Source: an uncultured Flavobacteriaceae bacterium
GTDB taxonomy: Bacteria; Bacteroidota; Bacteroidia; Flavobacteriales; Flavobacteriaceae
Assembly: GCA_947500575.1 (NCBI GenBank)
Contig: CANMSI010000002.1
Coordinates: 124,001-188,000, forward strand
Length of the DNA: 64,000 nt
Reading direction: 5' to 3'
Made by a program: the position numbers and the translations under genes
Shown: positions 16,664 to 25,610 of the stretch, one piece after another
Position numbering within the stretch: the first letter of the stretch is position 1
How the letters are laid out: the number at the start of each line of letters is the position of its first letter
Notes under the pieces: model-generated
Seen by the model: the letters and a program-made list of their open reading frames with translations, nothing else
Told to the model about the DNA's origin: nothing
Database searches by the model: none

Positions 16664-17458
16664 CTATTTAACTTTACTTTTCAAAACCACGCTATGAAGC
16701 AATTTGGGAAAAAATCTTTTTAAATAAATTCCTTTGACTTCGCCTCGGCCTATATAGGTCTCAAATTTTTTGTTTTCTATAGCCTTGATCATTTTTTTAG
16801 TAAAATGAGCTACTGTTAAACCATTTTTAGTGGCTTCATCTTGGCTATTTTGAGTATTTCCATTGGCTACTAAAGCATTCTTGGCTACATTGGTTTGAAC
16901 AAAACCCGGACATACCAGCGTTACATGAATCCCATCTTTTGCATGTTCCATACGCAGTACATCGAAAAAGCCGTGTAAGGCGTGTTTGGCCCCGCAATAA
17001 CCAGAACGATATGGAGAACCAAATTTCCCCATGAGGCTGGTAACTGTAACGAAATGTCCTTTTTTCGCCCTAATGAACTCAGGGAGCAATGCTTTTGATA
17101 GGGCTACGGTTCCAAGGTAGTTTACATCCATCAATTTTTTAAATACCTCTAATTTCGTATCCGCTATTAAAGATCGTTGACTAATACCGGCATTGTTAAT
17201 TAAGATATCTATGGTATGGAAACAAGCCATTGCCTCAACCACCTTTGCTTCCATGGAGGCGTAATCTGCCAAATCTAAAGAGACTATTTTTACCAAGTCT
17301 GGATGCGCACATTTAGCCTTCACATGCTGTAATGCATCTTCTTTGCGAGAAGATATAATAAGTTTGCATCCTTTTTTAGATAGCGCATATGACAAACCCT
17401 CTCCAATTCCGGAAGATGCACCCGTAATCCAAATCACTTTATTATCAATCTTATCCAT
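16664..17458 (-). CDS. Short-chain dehydrogenase/reductase
   Basis: A 264-aa classical SDR. It has the NAD(P) glycine motif ITGASSGIGEG near residues 10-20, the strand DLADYAS near 62, NNAGIS near 85, the catalytic Ser in VTVTSLMGKFG near 138 and the YxxxK pair in SGYCGAKHAL near 152. The Ser/Arg-Lys after the first strand (SSRKED) suggests NADPH preference. The substrate is unknown; the C-terminus (GIYLKRFFPKLLHSVVLK) is basic and hydrophobic, as in DHRS7-like membrane-associated SDRs. The start at 17458 (MDKIDNKV) is preferred over 17473 because it directly precedes the Rossmann strand. Convergent with the kinase gene (6 bp apart) and divergent from menC. Confidence 0.88.
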   Translation of the reverse strand: MDKIDNKVIWITGASSGIGEGLSYALSKKGCKLIISSRKEDALQHVKAKCAHPDLVKIVSLDLADYASMEAKVVEAMACFHTIDILINNAGISQRSLIADTKLEVFKKLMDVNYLGTVALSKALLPEFIRAKKGHFVTVTSLMGKFGSPYRSGYCGAKHALHGFFDVLRMEHAKDGIHVTLVCPGFVQTNVAKNALVANGNTQNSQDEATKNGLTVAHFTKKMIKAIENKKFETYIGRGEVKGIYLKRFFPKLLHSVVLKSKVK

Positions 17459-17485
17459 GAAAACGATTTTCAACTAAAATATAGC

Positions 17486-17493
17486 TAAATTTG
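17486..17493 (+). promoter_or_regulatory. menC -7 box
   Basis: TAAATTTG ends 11 nt before the menC ATG. No perfect TTG lies at -33. The leader would be about 8 nt. Confidence 0.55.
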
Positions 17494-17504
17494 GATTTAT
17501 ACCT

Positions 17505-18560
17505 ATGATACAAGCATTCTATAAAAAATATACCCTCAATTTTAAGCAGGCTAGTGGCACGTCTAGAGGAATAATGACTGAGAAAGAAACATGGTTTCTA
17601 ATTTTAAAAGACGAAAATGGCAGTGGAATAGGGGAATGTGGTTTACTCAAAGGATTAAGCATGGATGATACAAGTGCTTATGAAGATCAATTAAAATGGG
17701 TTTGTGAACATATTCACTTGGGAGAAGATGTCTTATGGCATTCTTTAATGACCTTTCCAAGTATTCAGTTTGGTATAGAACAAGCATTTTTGTCTTTAAA
17801 GAGTGAAAATTCTTTTCATTTATTTCCTTCAAATTTTGTGGATAGCGAGGCACCTATTCCTATTAATGGTCTAATATGGATGGGAGACGAAGATTTTATG
17901 CATCAGCAAATTCAGCAAAAATTAGAATCAGGATTTCGATGCATTAAAATGAAAATAGGAGCCATCGATTTTAAAACAGAATTAGCATTGCTACATGCTA
18001 TTAGAAAGAGATTTACAAATGAAGTGATAGAATTACGCGTAGACGCTAACGGGGCTTTTGAACCAGAGCATGCGCAAGCCAAACTTGCAGCATTGGCGGC
18101 TTACGATCTGCACTCCATAGAACAGCCTATAAAACAAGGGAATTATGAAGAAATGGCTTCCTTGTGTAGCCACACTCCTTTACCCATTGCGCTGGATGAA
18201 GAATTAATTGGTATTACCGATGTAACAAAAAAAGATGAACTGCTACAAACGATACAACCGCAATACATCATCTTAAAGCCAAGTTTAATAGGAGGTTTTA
18301 AAGGAAGTCTAGAATGGATTACATTAGCAGAAAAATATAACATTGGTTGGTGGGTAACCAGCGCTTTGGAAAGTAATGTAGGGTTGAATGCAATTGCGCA
18401 ATGGACCTACACCTTAGATAATAAAATGCCTCAAGGTTTAGGCACAGGAAGTTTGTATACTAATAATTTGGGAAGCCCATTGAGCGTAGAAAATGGGCAG
18501 CTGATATACAAGCAAAGTTTAAAATGGAAAACTAATTTAATAGAAGATTTATGTACATAG
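17505..18560 (+). CDS. menC: o-Succinylbenzoate synthase
   Basis: A 351-aa enolase-superfamily enzyme that dehydrates SHCHC to o-succinylbenzoate in menaquinone synthesis. The barrel shows the catalytic Lys pair in CIKMKIGAI near residue 149, the metal ligands Asp in LRVDANGAFEP near 180, Glu in SIEQPI near 207 and Asp in ALDEELIG near 232, and the second Lys in YIILKPSLIGGF near 260. The N-terminal capping domain carries the substrate loop region ASGTSRGIMTEKE. It overlaps the next gene by 10 bp. An Ala-Glu epimerase is the main look-alike, but the men context and motifs favour MenC. Confidence 0.93.
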   Translation: MIQAFYKKYTLNFKQASGTSRGIMTEKETWFLILKDENGSGIGECGLLKGLSMDDTSAYEDQLKWVCEHIHLGEDVLWHSLMTFPSIQFGIEQAFLSLKSENSFHLFPSNFVDSEAPIPINGLIWMGDEDFMHQQIQQKLESGFRCIKMKIGAIDFKTELALLHAIRKRFTNEVIELRVDANGAFEPEHAQAKLAALAAYDLHSIEQPIKQGNYEEMASLCSHTPLPIALDEELIGITDVTKKDELLQTIQPQYIILKPSLIGGFKGSLEWITLAEKYNIGWWVTSALESNVGLNAIAQWTYTLDNKMPQGLGTGSLYTNNLGSPLSVENGQLIYKQSLKWKTNLIEDLCT

Positions 18561-19465
18561 AACAAGGATATAAAGGTAATATAGGACTTTGGAAGTATTT
18601 TGTAATTCCTGGTCTGTTCATCGTTTTTATGGTACTTAATTATATATCAACCGTTATGTCATCCGTTCCGGTAGAGAAAGTATTGCAAGATGCCATAGAA
18701 CAACTAGGTTCTGCAACCGTGTTAATCATACTACTTGTGCCTCTGGCAGTAGGTCTCTTTGTGGTTCTAGGTTGGGTAATTTTAGTACACAATCAATCTA
18801 TCACTTCTTTAACAACATCAAGGAAAAAAATAGATTGGAAGCGTATCTTTTTTTCTTTCTTTTTATGGGGAAGTATTACCGTGGCAATGATATTATTAGG
18901 AGTTTATTTAGCTCCAGAGGATTATGTTTTTAATTTTAGACTGAAGCCTTTCATAATTTTAGCAATCATTGGAATATTATTAATTCCATTGCAGACGAGT
19001 TTTGAAGAATATCTTTTTAGAGGCTATATGATGCAAGGGATTGGTATTATGGCTAAAAATAGATGGGTGCCTTTGGTGGTAACTTCGCTCCTTTTTGGAT
19101 TAATGCATATAGGAAACCCAGAAGTAGATAAGCTTGGTCTTGGCATTATGATCTACTATATAGGCACTGGGTTCTTTTTAGGAATTTTAACCCTTATGGA
19201 TGAAGGCCTAGAATTGGCACTGGGTTTTCATGCAGCAAATAATTTGGTGGGAGCACTATTATTAACGGCAGATTGGACTGCCTTTCAAACAGATTCTATC
19301 TATAGAGATATTTCTGAACCCGTACTTGGCTGGGATATATTAATCCCTGTATTGGTTGTATACCCTATTTTACTGTTTATACTTTCCAAAAAGTATGGAT
19401 GGACCAATTGGAAAGAAAGATTAGCAGGCAAAGTAGCTACTAAAGAACTCTTTTTAGAAAATTAA
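18551..19465 (+). CDS. CPBP family intramembrane glutamic endopeptidase
   Basis: A 304-aa integral membrane protein with about seven hydrophobic segments and the three CPBP (Abi/Rce1-like) motifs: the Glu-Glu motif FEEYLFRGYM near residue 155, FGLMHIGNPE near 182 and HAANNLVG near 226. Relatives cleave prenylated or membrane-bound peptides, or protect against bacteriocins. It overlaps the menC end by 10 bp and precedes menE by 12 bp, so it is embedded in the menC-menE operon. A direct role in menaquinone synthesis is not supported by its family. Confidence 0.9.
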   Translation: MYIEQGYKGNIGLWKYFVIPGLFIVFMVLNYISTVMSSVPVEKVLQDAIEQLGSATVLIILLVPLAVGLFVVLGWVILVHNQSITSLTTSRKKIDWKRIFFSFFLWGSITVAMILLGVYLAPEDYVFNFRLKPFIILAIIGILLIPLQTSFEEYLFRGYMMQGIGIMAKNRWVPLVVTSLLFGLMHIGNPEVDKLGLGIMIYYIGTGFFLGILTLMDEGLELALGFHAANNLVGALLLTADWTAFQTDSIYRDISEPVLGWDILIPVLVVYPILLFILSKKYGWTNWKERLAGKVATKELFLEN

Positions 19466-19477
19466 GCAACGGCTTCC

Positions 19478-20557
19478 TTGGAAAATATCAAAGTACATCC
19501 TCAATTTAAACTTAACGGAATTTCTTTTAATGCCGAAGAGCTGGTAGAGGTTGCTTATAGCTTTATCAAAGAAGGTGAGGAGTACGAACAAATTATTGGT
19601 GACTTTCTATTAGATTGGTTAAATAATAGTGAGACCATAGTGGTGAAGACATCGGGTTCTACAGGAAAACCAAAACAGATAACTATTAAGAAGCAGCAAA
19701 TGGTCAATTCTGCCCAAGCAACGGGTACTTTTCTTAAGCTGCAACCTGGAAATAAAGCTCTTTTATGTTTGTCTGCTGGCTATATTGCTGGTAAAATGAT
19801 GTTGGTTAGAGCTCTTGTATTGGGCTTAAATTTAGATTGTGTTTCACCCGTTTCTAGCCCTTTATTGGATATACAAAACACCTATGATTTTAGTGCAATG
19901 GTTCCAATGCAGCTTGAAGCATCTATCTCTAATTTACATCGTATAAAGACATTGATTGTAGGAGGTGCTCCCTTATCAATAGCCTTGATAGAGAAAATAC
20001 AAACCCAATCTACGACCGTTTATGAGACCTACGGTATGACGGAGACAATTACCCATATTGCATTGAAAAAAGTGAATAATAATGCGACAAGGGAAACATT
20101 ATTTTTTGAAGTGCTCCCAGATATAGTTATTACTCAAGATGATCGAAATTGTTTGGTAATTAATGCGCCTCAAGTAGCTGACGAAAGTATTATTACGAAT
20201 GATGTCGTTGCTTTGGTATCTGAAACGGAATTTATATGGCTAGGCAGGCATGACTATATTATCAACTCAGGAGGTATTAAGTTACATCCAGAGCAGATAG
20301 AAACCAAACTTGCTACTATTTTGAACCAGCCTTATTTTGTTTATGGTGAGGAAGATAATACGCTTGGAGAAAAATTGGTTTTGTTGATAGAAGGAAAAAT
20401 TGATGTTAAGGTACTTCATCAAAAACTGATTAAAAATGAGCATTTTGACCGCTATGAAATCCCCAAACAAATTCATCTAATGGATCATTTTGTTCGCACT
20501 TTAAATGGTAAAATTCAAAGAGCCAAAACCATTGCGTTGCTGAATAGAAAGCCCTGA
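19478..20557 (+). CDS. menE: o-Succinylbenzoate-CoA ligase (short form)
   Basis: A 359-aa AMP-binding enzyme that activates o-succinylbenzoate to its CoA thioester. It has the P-loop VVKTSGSTGKPKQITIKK near residue 57, TVYETYGMTETITHIALKK near 184, the hinge region WLGRHDYIINSGGIKLHPEQIE near 248 and the C-terminal Lys in LNGKIQRAKT near 345. It is shorter than the 450-500 aa Proteobacterial and Bacillus enzymes, as is usual in Bacteroidota. The start is TTG at 19478, 12 bp after the CPBP stop; no ATG precedes the conserved region closely enough. Confidence 0.92.
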   Translation: MENIKVHPQFKLNGISFNAEELVEVAYSFIKEGEEYEQIIGDFLLDWLNNSETIVVKTSGSTGKPKQITIKKQQMVNSAQATGTFLKLQPGNKALLCLSAGYIAGKMMLVRALVLGLNLDCVSPVSSPLLDIQNTYDFSAMVPMQLEASISNLHRIKTLIVGGAPLSIALIEKIQTQSTTVYETYGMTETITHIALKKVNNNATRETLFFEVLPDIVITQDDRNCLVINAPQVADESIITNDVVALVSETEFIWLGRHDYIINSGGIKLHPEQIETKLATILNQPYFVYGEEDNTLGEKLVLLIEGKIDVKVLHQKLIKNEHFDRYEIPKQIHLMDHFVRTLNGKIQRAKTIALLNRKP

Positions 20558-20643
20558 CTCATTCAGAAAGCTCATTCCCTCATTCCTCATTTTTAGATTG
20601 TAAGTTGATTCATAGGTTTATAGAAACTTTTAAACCTGAAAAG

Positions 20644-21141
20644 ATGAAAAACCTAGTAATTGTATGTGCCGTTGGACTTTTTACAATATCATGTCTGGCA
20701 CAAGAACAAAAAGTAACAGTTGTTCCCTTCTTGGTAAAGGGAATTGTTAAACCTGTGGTAGAATTACCGAACGTATCTGATCGTTTTATCAATGAGATTT
20801 TATTGGGATGTGGTATGAACCATCAAACCGTAAAATCTAAAAGAATAGAAATTCCTTATAAGGTCTATACATTAAAAGAAGAAACGGAAAATTGGTTCTC
20901 TATGAGCCAAGTGTATAATACAATAACAACAAAAATCCCTGGAATTCAAATTGAGGATCGTGGACTAACCGATGCTCCAAAAATTAGGATACGAAATTCC
21001 GAGGATGTAGTGATTATGGTTGATGGAGTTCGATACGACGCTTCTATTCTTAATACAATTAACCCGCTGGATATTGAAACCATAGAAGTGGCAAATAACC
21101 CCGCCGCCCAGACTTATTATCAAGGAAACCGAAGAAATTAA
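20644..21141 (+). CDS. Secreted TonB plug-domain protein without a barrel
   Basis: A 165-aa secreted protein with a signal peptide (MKNLVIVCAVGLFTISCLAQ) and a C-terminal half that matches the end of a TonB-receptor plug: IRNSEDVVIMVDGVRYDASILN followed by INPLDIETIEVANNP. No beta-barrel follows, so it cannot be a receptor by itself. The same feature occurs in the larger proteins at 23334 and 25611. The start ATG 20644 is chosen because the TTG at 20605 would put a charged stretch before the signal peptide. It lies 86 bp after menE, possibly as the last gene of that transcript. The function is unknown. Confidence 0.75.
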   Translation: MKNLVIVCAVGLFTISCLAQEQKVTVVPFLVKGIVKPVVELPNVSDRFINEILLGCGMNHQTVKSKRIEIPYKVYTLKEETENWFSMSQVYNTITTKIPGIQIEDRGLTDAPKIRIRNSEDVVIMVDGVRYDASILNTINPLDIETIEVANNPAAQTYYQGNRRN

Positions 21142-21150
21142 ATAGGGGAT

Positions 21151-21903
21151 TTATGGAGCGTAATTTTCATAGCTCGTTTTAGCTAATTCCTTCAAGTAAG
21201 TGGCAGTTGCCAGAGTGAAACCGGCATTATAGGAATTGAGTGTCGGATTTTGCTCGTAAATAGCTCGGTAGAACATCCCAGCTGCCAAAAATGTACCTTC
21301 TGGGCTTGGATGGACCCCGTCTTGATTATATAGATTAATAGTGCTGGAAATATCCTCTTGAGCCTGGTTGAATGCGATGCCGACGGGCACAATAGTTCCA
21401 TCAATAAGGGTAGCAGCACGTTCATAGGTTTGCTTAAGAGTGGATAGCATATTTGGTTCCTCTTCATAAGCCCATGTCATAAATAAGAACACTTTGGTAT
21501 TGGCGGTTAGTTTTGCTTTAAATTCTGGAATAGCCACAAGGGCAGCCTCCATTTCATTGGCAGCCCTAAAGGTGTTTTCTTGAAGTACTACAATATCCCA
21601 TTCCTGTTCATTTATCATTTTTAACGTTAATTCATTCTCCAAGTGTTGTTCTAAGGTATATCCTCCAAAGGCAATTTTTTCAATTTGCGGTTCAAACGAT
21701 AAATTCCCCTGCAAGGCAAATTCTTGTAAGTGAAAATCAACCCCTTGGTTAAAATACGTATGGCTATTGCCTATAAAAAGAACCTTTTGCGGTTTAAATG
21801 CGTCGCTTATTTCATTTTCATCCTGCGGGTCCACTTTGGTATCGGAACTACAAGAAATCAGAATACAAAAAAAATAGAAGATGTAAGTATAGCGATACAT
21901 CAT
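21151..21903 (-). CDS. SGNH/GDSL-like lipoprotein hydrolase
   Basis: A 250-aa lipoprotein: the N-terminus ends in the lipobox CILISCSSD (Cys at about 18), predicting an outer-membrane anchor. The globular part resembles SGNH hydrolases: the block I nucleophile region LFIGNSHTYFNQGV near residue 43 (Ser), a conserved Gly in KIAFGGYTLEQHL near 78, a block III-like VLQENTF near 106 (Asn replaced or shifted) and the Asp-x-x-His block DGVHPSPEG near 201. Relatives remove acetyl groups from surface glycans. It is convergent with the plug protein gene and has no clear operon partner. Confidence 0.8.
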   Translation of the reverse strand: MMYRYTYIFYFFCILISCSSDTKVDPQDENEISDAFKPQKVLFIGNSHTYFNQGVDFHLQEFALQGNLSFEPQIEKIAFGGYTLEQHLENELTLKMINEQEWDIVVLQENTFRAANEMEAALVAIPEFKAKLTANTKVFLFMTWAYEEEPNMLSTLKQTYERAATLIDGTIVPVGIAFNQAQEDISSTINLYNQDGVHPSPEGTFLAAGMFYRAIYEQNPTLNSYNAGFTLATATYLKELAKTSYENYAP

Positions 21904-21985
21904 TTAATGAAGCTTGGTTTACATAATGGTAAGGCTATTTTGGAATAATTTAAAAAGCTGTAAATTGAAGGGATAAAAATAGGCT

Positions 21986-23332
21986 ATGAAACCATTGGTA
22001 CATCTCTTCGTATTTTTCTTTTTAACCTCCATAACAGCGCAACAAATATTATCTGAACAAGATAGAGCTCGGGTTGTAGACGAATTATTAGATGAACGTT
22101 TTAATGCCTTGCTTCCTCAATTAATGGATGCTGCGGATATAGATATGTGGATTATTATTTCTAGAGAGTATAATGAAGATCCTGTATTGAGAACTATGCT
22201 ACCTGCTACTTGGTTAAACGCTCGAAGAAGAACAATACTACTTTTTTATCGGGATAGGGTGAAGAATACCATTGAAAAGCTTGCAGTAGCACGCTACAAC
22301 GTGGGAAATCAGATAAAATCTGCTTGGGATAAGGAAAAAGAACCAAATCAATGGAAAAGATTGATGCAGTTAATAGAGGAGCGGAATCCTAAGACTATCG
22401 GACTCAACTATTCAAATGATTTTAATATTGCCGATGGTTTAGATAAAACAGACTATGAGGCCTTTATGGAAAACCTGCCCAAAAAATATCATAAGAGAGT
22501 TGGTTCTGCAGAGCAGCTGGCTGTTCGTTGGATAGAGACTCGAACGGAAAGGGAAATGACGATCTATAATCAATTGGTAGATATAACGCATGACATCATT
22601 TCGGAAGCTTTTTCAGAAAAGGTAATAACACCTGGCGTCACAACTACCACAGAAGTAGAATGGTGGATGCGTCAGAAAGTGACAGATTTGGGTTTAGAGA
22701 CTTGGTTTCACCCCACAGTAGATATTCAGCGAACCAGTGAAGATTTAGTAAGCCATTTGTATTCTTTCTCTGGGAGACCAGACGATATGGTGATCTTAGG
22801 AGGAGATTTACTCCATTGTGATTTTGGTATTACCTATTTAAGACTAAATACGGATTGCCAAGAACTTGCCTATGTATTAAAACCGGAAGAGAAAAAAGCA
22901 CCAGATTTTTTAGTAAAAGGATTGCGTGATGGGAATAAAGTTCAAGATTATCTAACTCAGAATATGATTGCTGGTCGTACTGGGAACGAAATTTTAAAAA
23001 CGGCTTTAGAAGCTGCAAAAAAAGACGGTTTGCGCCCTGCAATTTACACACACCCTTTAGGCATGTATGGCCATTCAGCAGGCACTACCATAGGAATGTG
23101 GGATGCACAAGCCGGTGTCATGAAAGATGATGGAGATAAATATCCCCTAAACCCAAATACGGTATATGCCATTGAGCTAAATACTACAATTACTATCCCT
23201 GAATGGAAACGAGATATTCGCATTATGCTAGAGGAAGCGGGTTTCTTTGGAGCGGATGGATTTAGATATGTAAATGGTAGGCAAACGGAGTTATTATTGA
23301 TACCAAGAATTAAAAATCATCAAGGAAATTGA
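21986..23332 (+). CDS. Secreted M24 family metallopeptidase (Xaa-Pro aminopeptidase-like)
   Basis: A 448-aa secreted peptidase with a signal peptide ending FFLTSITAQ. The C-terminal pita-bread domain keeps all metal ligands: Asp in LLHCDFGITYL near 274, Asp in LRLNTDCQ near 285, His in HPLGMYGHSAG near 354, Glu in YAIELNTTI near 392 and Glu in IMLEEAGFFGA near 411. The N-terminal domain is of the creatinase type. It probably trims Xaa-Pro peptides in the periplasm. Its stop is 1 bp before the ATG of the next gene, so the peptidase and the large vWA/plug protein are co-transcribed. Confidence 0.9.
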   Translation: MKPLVHLFVFFFLTSITAQQILSEQDRARVVDELLDERFNALLPQLMDAADIDMWIIISREYNEDPVLRTMLPATWLNARRRTILLFYRDRVKNTIEKLAVARYNVGNQIKSAWDKEKEPNQWKRLMQLIEERNPKTIGLNYSNDFNIADGLDKTDYEAFMENLPKKYHKRVGSAEQLAVRWIETRTEREMTIYNQLVDITHDIISEAFSEKVITPGVTTTTEVEWWMRQKVTDLGLETWFHPTVDIQRTSEDLVSHLYSFSGRPDDMVILGGDLLHCDFGITYLRLNTDCQELAYVLKPEEKKAPDFLVKGLRDGNKVQDYLTQNMIAGRTGNEILKTALEAAKKDGLRPAIYTHPLGMYGHSAGTTIGMWDAQAGVMKDDGDKYPLNPNTVYAIELNTTITIPEWKRDIRIMLEEAGFFGADGFRYVNGRQTELLLIPRIKNHQGN

Positions 23333-23333
23333 A

Positions 23334-25544
23334 ATGTATATGAAAAAGAAACTTACTCTTTTTATTTGTGTAATGATGGCAGGCATCTCTTTTGCACAAG
23401 ATGCAAGCAAGAATACAAGCATTTTTTGGGACGCCTCTTTTTCCATGGCCGATAGGGTTTTAGAAAAAGATTTGGAAGTACTTCAGAAAATTTTTGATAG
23501 AGAGGGCAATCAGGAAGTACAAGTGGTCTTTTTTGATATCGGGATTAAAGAGAAAGAGTATCAGATTAGAGAGGGGAATTGGGATTTGCTAAAGCAGGAT
23601 TTATTGGCAGTACAATATGATGGAGCTAGTGTCTATAAGAATCTAAATAAGAGAGCTAAGTATCCGAATGTTTACATTTTTACAGACGGTAATAAATTGG
23701 TCTCGAATGATGCATTGTCCTTAAAGGCTAAGAGTTATATTATAAATAGTAGTCCCACAAGAGATGAAGATTTTTTGAAACGTACTGCTTTAATTAGTCG
23801 AAGTAGATTAATGGATTTTGCTTCCATATTGCCAGAGAATATAGGAGGTTTAAAAAAGAAAACTGCTGATGATGCTACACAATTGTTGAAAGGAACGGTA
23901 TATATAGATAATAAACCAGCGGCCAATGTTAAAGTTGCGGTTAAGGGGATTTCCGATAGTTTTTTAACAGATGCCAAGGGTAATTTTCAAATAGCCGCAA
24001 GACCTGGCGATAGTCTTTTGGTGAGCAGTAGAGCTAGCAATACTTTAAAAACCGTTCCAATAAAATCTACTGAGACCTTAGCTGTTTTTATGAAAGCAAA
24101 TGTGTTTGCTTTGGATGAGGTTGTTCTTGTTGAGAAGCGACACGAAGAACAGAAGCTGGTGGCTACGGGTTATGGTTTGGAAAATAAAGAAAAGCTAGGA
24201 TATGCATCCCAGTCTTTAGGAGATGAAGATATTACACCCATACAAACCAATGTTTCTCAATCTATTCAGAATAGATTTTCTAATGTAAACCTTGGAAATT
24301 CAGACGCTGTAGGAGGTACGGAAGATATTAGTAGGGTAACCATGCGTTCTAATACCTCTCTGTTATACAACAACTATAGTTTAATTGTATTAGATGGAGT
24401 TCCCCAAAGACAATCAGATTCCTCCAGAGATGGTGCCGCTCCTCAGGCTCGATTTGATCATTTAGACCCTGAAAATATTGAAAGTATAAGTGTTTTGAAA
24501 GGTTTGGCAGCTACCAATCGTTATGGCTCATTAGGAGCGAATGGTGTTATTTTAATTACTACAAAAGGGGCTAGTAATAAGGGCATTAAAGGAGCTGCAG
24601 AAGATAGAGCTCGTCTTAAAAATAATGTTTACAAAGCAGACGAAGCTAGTGAGAAAGTATCGGTTTCTCCGTATACAAAGGCGCTTCAAACAGCAAAGTC
24701 GGATCAAGAAGCCTACACTACATATCTTTCATTACGCAATTTTAATACCACTAACATGTCCTTTTACATGGATGTATTTCATTATTTTAAGGAGCGCAAT
24801 CCGGATTTGGCTGTAAAAGTAATTTCTAATTTATTAGAATTGTTCCCTGATGATCTCAAAAAATTAAGAACTACTGCCATGTCTTTTTCTGTTGTTGGTG
24901 CATATGAGGAAGCCATTCAAGTGAATCAACAAGTTTTATCATTAAATCCAAATAATCAGCAGGCTCATTTAAATATTGCTCTGGCTAAAAGAGATTTGGG
25001 ACAACACCAAGAGGCCTTGGATTATTTTGTAGCCCTAGCTGAAGGCTTTAAATTCCCTAACTTAAGTACCTCGGGGATTTCGAAAACGGTTAATAGAGAA
25101 ATTCGAAACTTACTTTTTAAGCATAAAGGAACATTGAATACCACCAAGGTAGATGAAAAGTATTTAAATAATTTGAGATTTAATGTTCGCTTGGTTTTTG
25201 AATGGAATGATCCTGGGCATGAGTTTGCAATTCAGTTTGTAAATCCACAAAACCGCTTTTTTAATTGGGAACATACCAATGCTGTCAATGCCTCTCGAAT
25301 AAAAGATGAGATTATGAATGGGTATTCGAATGAAGAATTTGAATTTTATGGAGATGTAAAAGGGAAATGGATTATTAATGCCAATTATCTTGGGAGCCTG
25401 TCTGAAGCAAATAAAGAAAGCTTGGTATTAAAATGTAGTTTGTATAATAATTATGGATACCCCAATGAATCTAAGGAAGAAATTCTAATTCAATTTACGG
25501 ATAGAGGGGATAAAAGAAACCTAAAAACCTTGTTCATAAAATAG
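23334..25544 (+). CDS. Secreted multidomain protein: vWA, carboxypeptidase-like, TonB plug, TPR, DUF2135-like
   Basis: 736 aa, secreted (signal peptide ends ISFAQ; a second ATG at 23340 is an equally good start). Domains in order: a vWA-like fold with the metal-site motif FWDASFSM near residue 33 and YIFTDGNK near 113; a carboxypeptidase-regulatory-like strand unit near 185-260 (LKGTVYIDNKPAANVKV); a SusC-type plug near 280-410 (YSLIVLDGVPQRQ, then SISVLKGLAATNRYGSLGANG and VILITTKG); TPR repeats near 500-570; and a beta-sandwich like DUF2135 near 620-735 (RLVFEWNDPGHEFAIQFVNP). There is no barrel. The function is unknown. The next gene is a shorter paralogue. Confidence 0.8.
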   Translation: MYMKKKLTLFICVMMAGISFAQDASKNTSIFWDASFSMADRVLEKDLEVLQKIFDREGNQEVQVVFFDIGIKEKEYQIREGNWDLLKQDLLAVQYDGASVYKNLNKRAKYPNVYIFTDGNKLVSNDALSLKAKSYIINSSPTRDEDFLKRTALISRSRLMDFASILPENIGGLKKKTADDATQLLKGTVYIDNKPAANVKVAVKGISDSFLTDAKGNFQIAARPGDSLLVSSRASNTLKTVPIKSTETLAVFMKANVFALDEVVLVEKRHEEQKLVATGYGLENKEKLGYASQSLGDEDITPIQTNVSQSIQNRFSNVNLGNSDAVGGTEDISRVTMRSNTSLLYNNYSLIVLDGVPQRQSDSSRDGAAPQARFDHLDPENIESISVLKGLAATNRYGSLGANGVILITTKGASNKGIKGAAEDRARLKNNVYKADEASEKVSVSPYTKALQTAKSDQEAYTTYLSLRNFNTTNMSFYMDVFHYFKERNPDLAVKVISNLLELFPDDLKKLRTTAMSFSVVGAYEEAIQVNQQVLSLNPNNQQAHLNIALAKRDLGQHQEALDYFVALAEGFKFPNLSTSGISKTVNREIRNLLFKHKGTLNTTKVDEKYLNNLRFNVRLVFEWNDPGHEFAIQFVNPQNRFFNWEHTNAVNASRIKDEIMNGYSNEEFEFYGDVKGKWIINANYLGSLSEANKESLVLKCSLYNNYGYPNESKEEILIQFTDRGDKRNLKTLFIK

Positions 25545-25610
25545 TTATATTACTTAAGAGTTCGGTAAGGTTTTTGTGGTTAAAAATATGACTAAATAAA
25601 AAAACGCGAT

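Noticed and set aside
20605-20643. TTG start for the small plug protein
   Set aside because: The ATG at 20644 opens a clean signal peptide; the extension would place charged residues before it.
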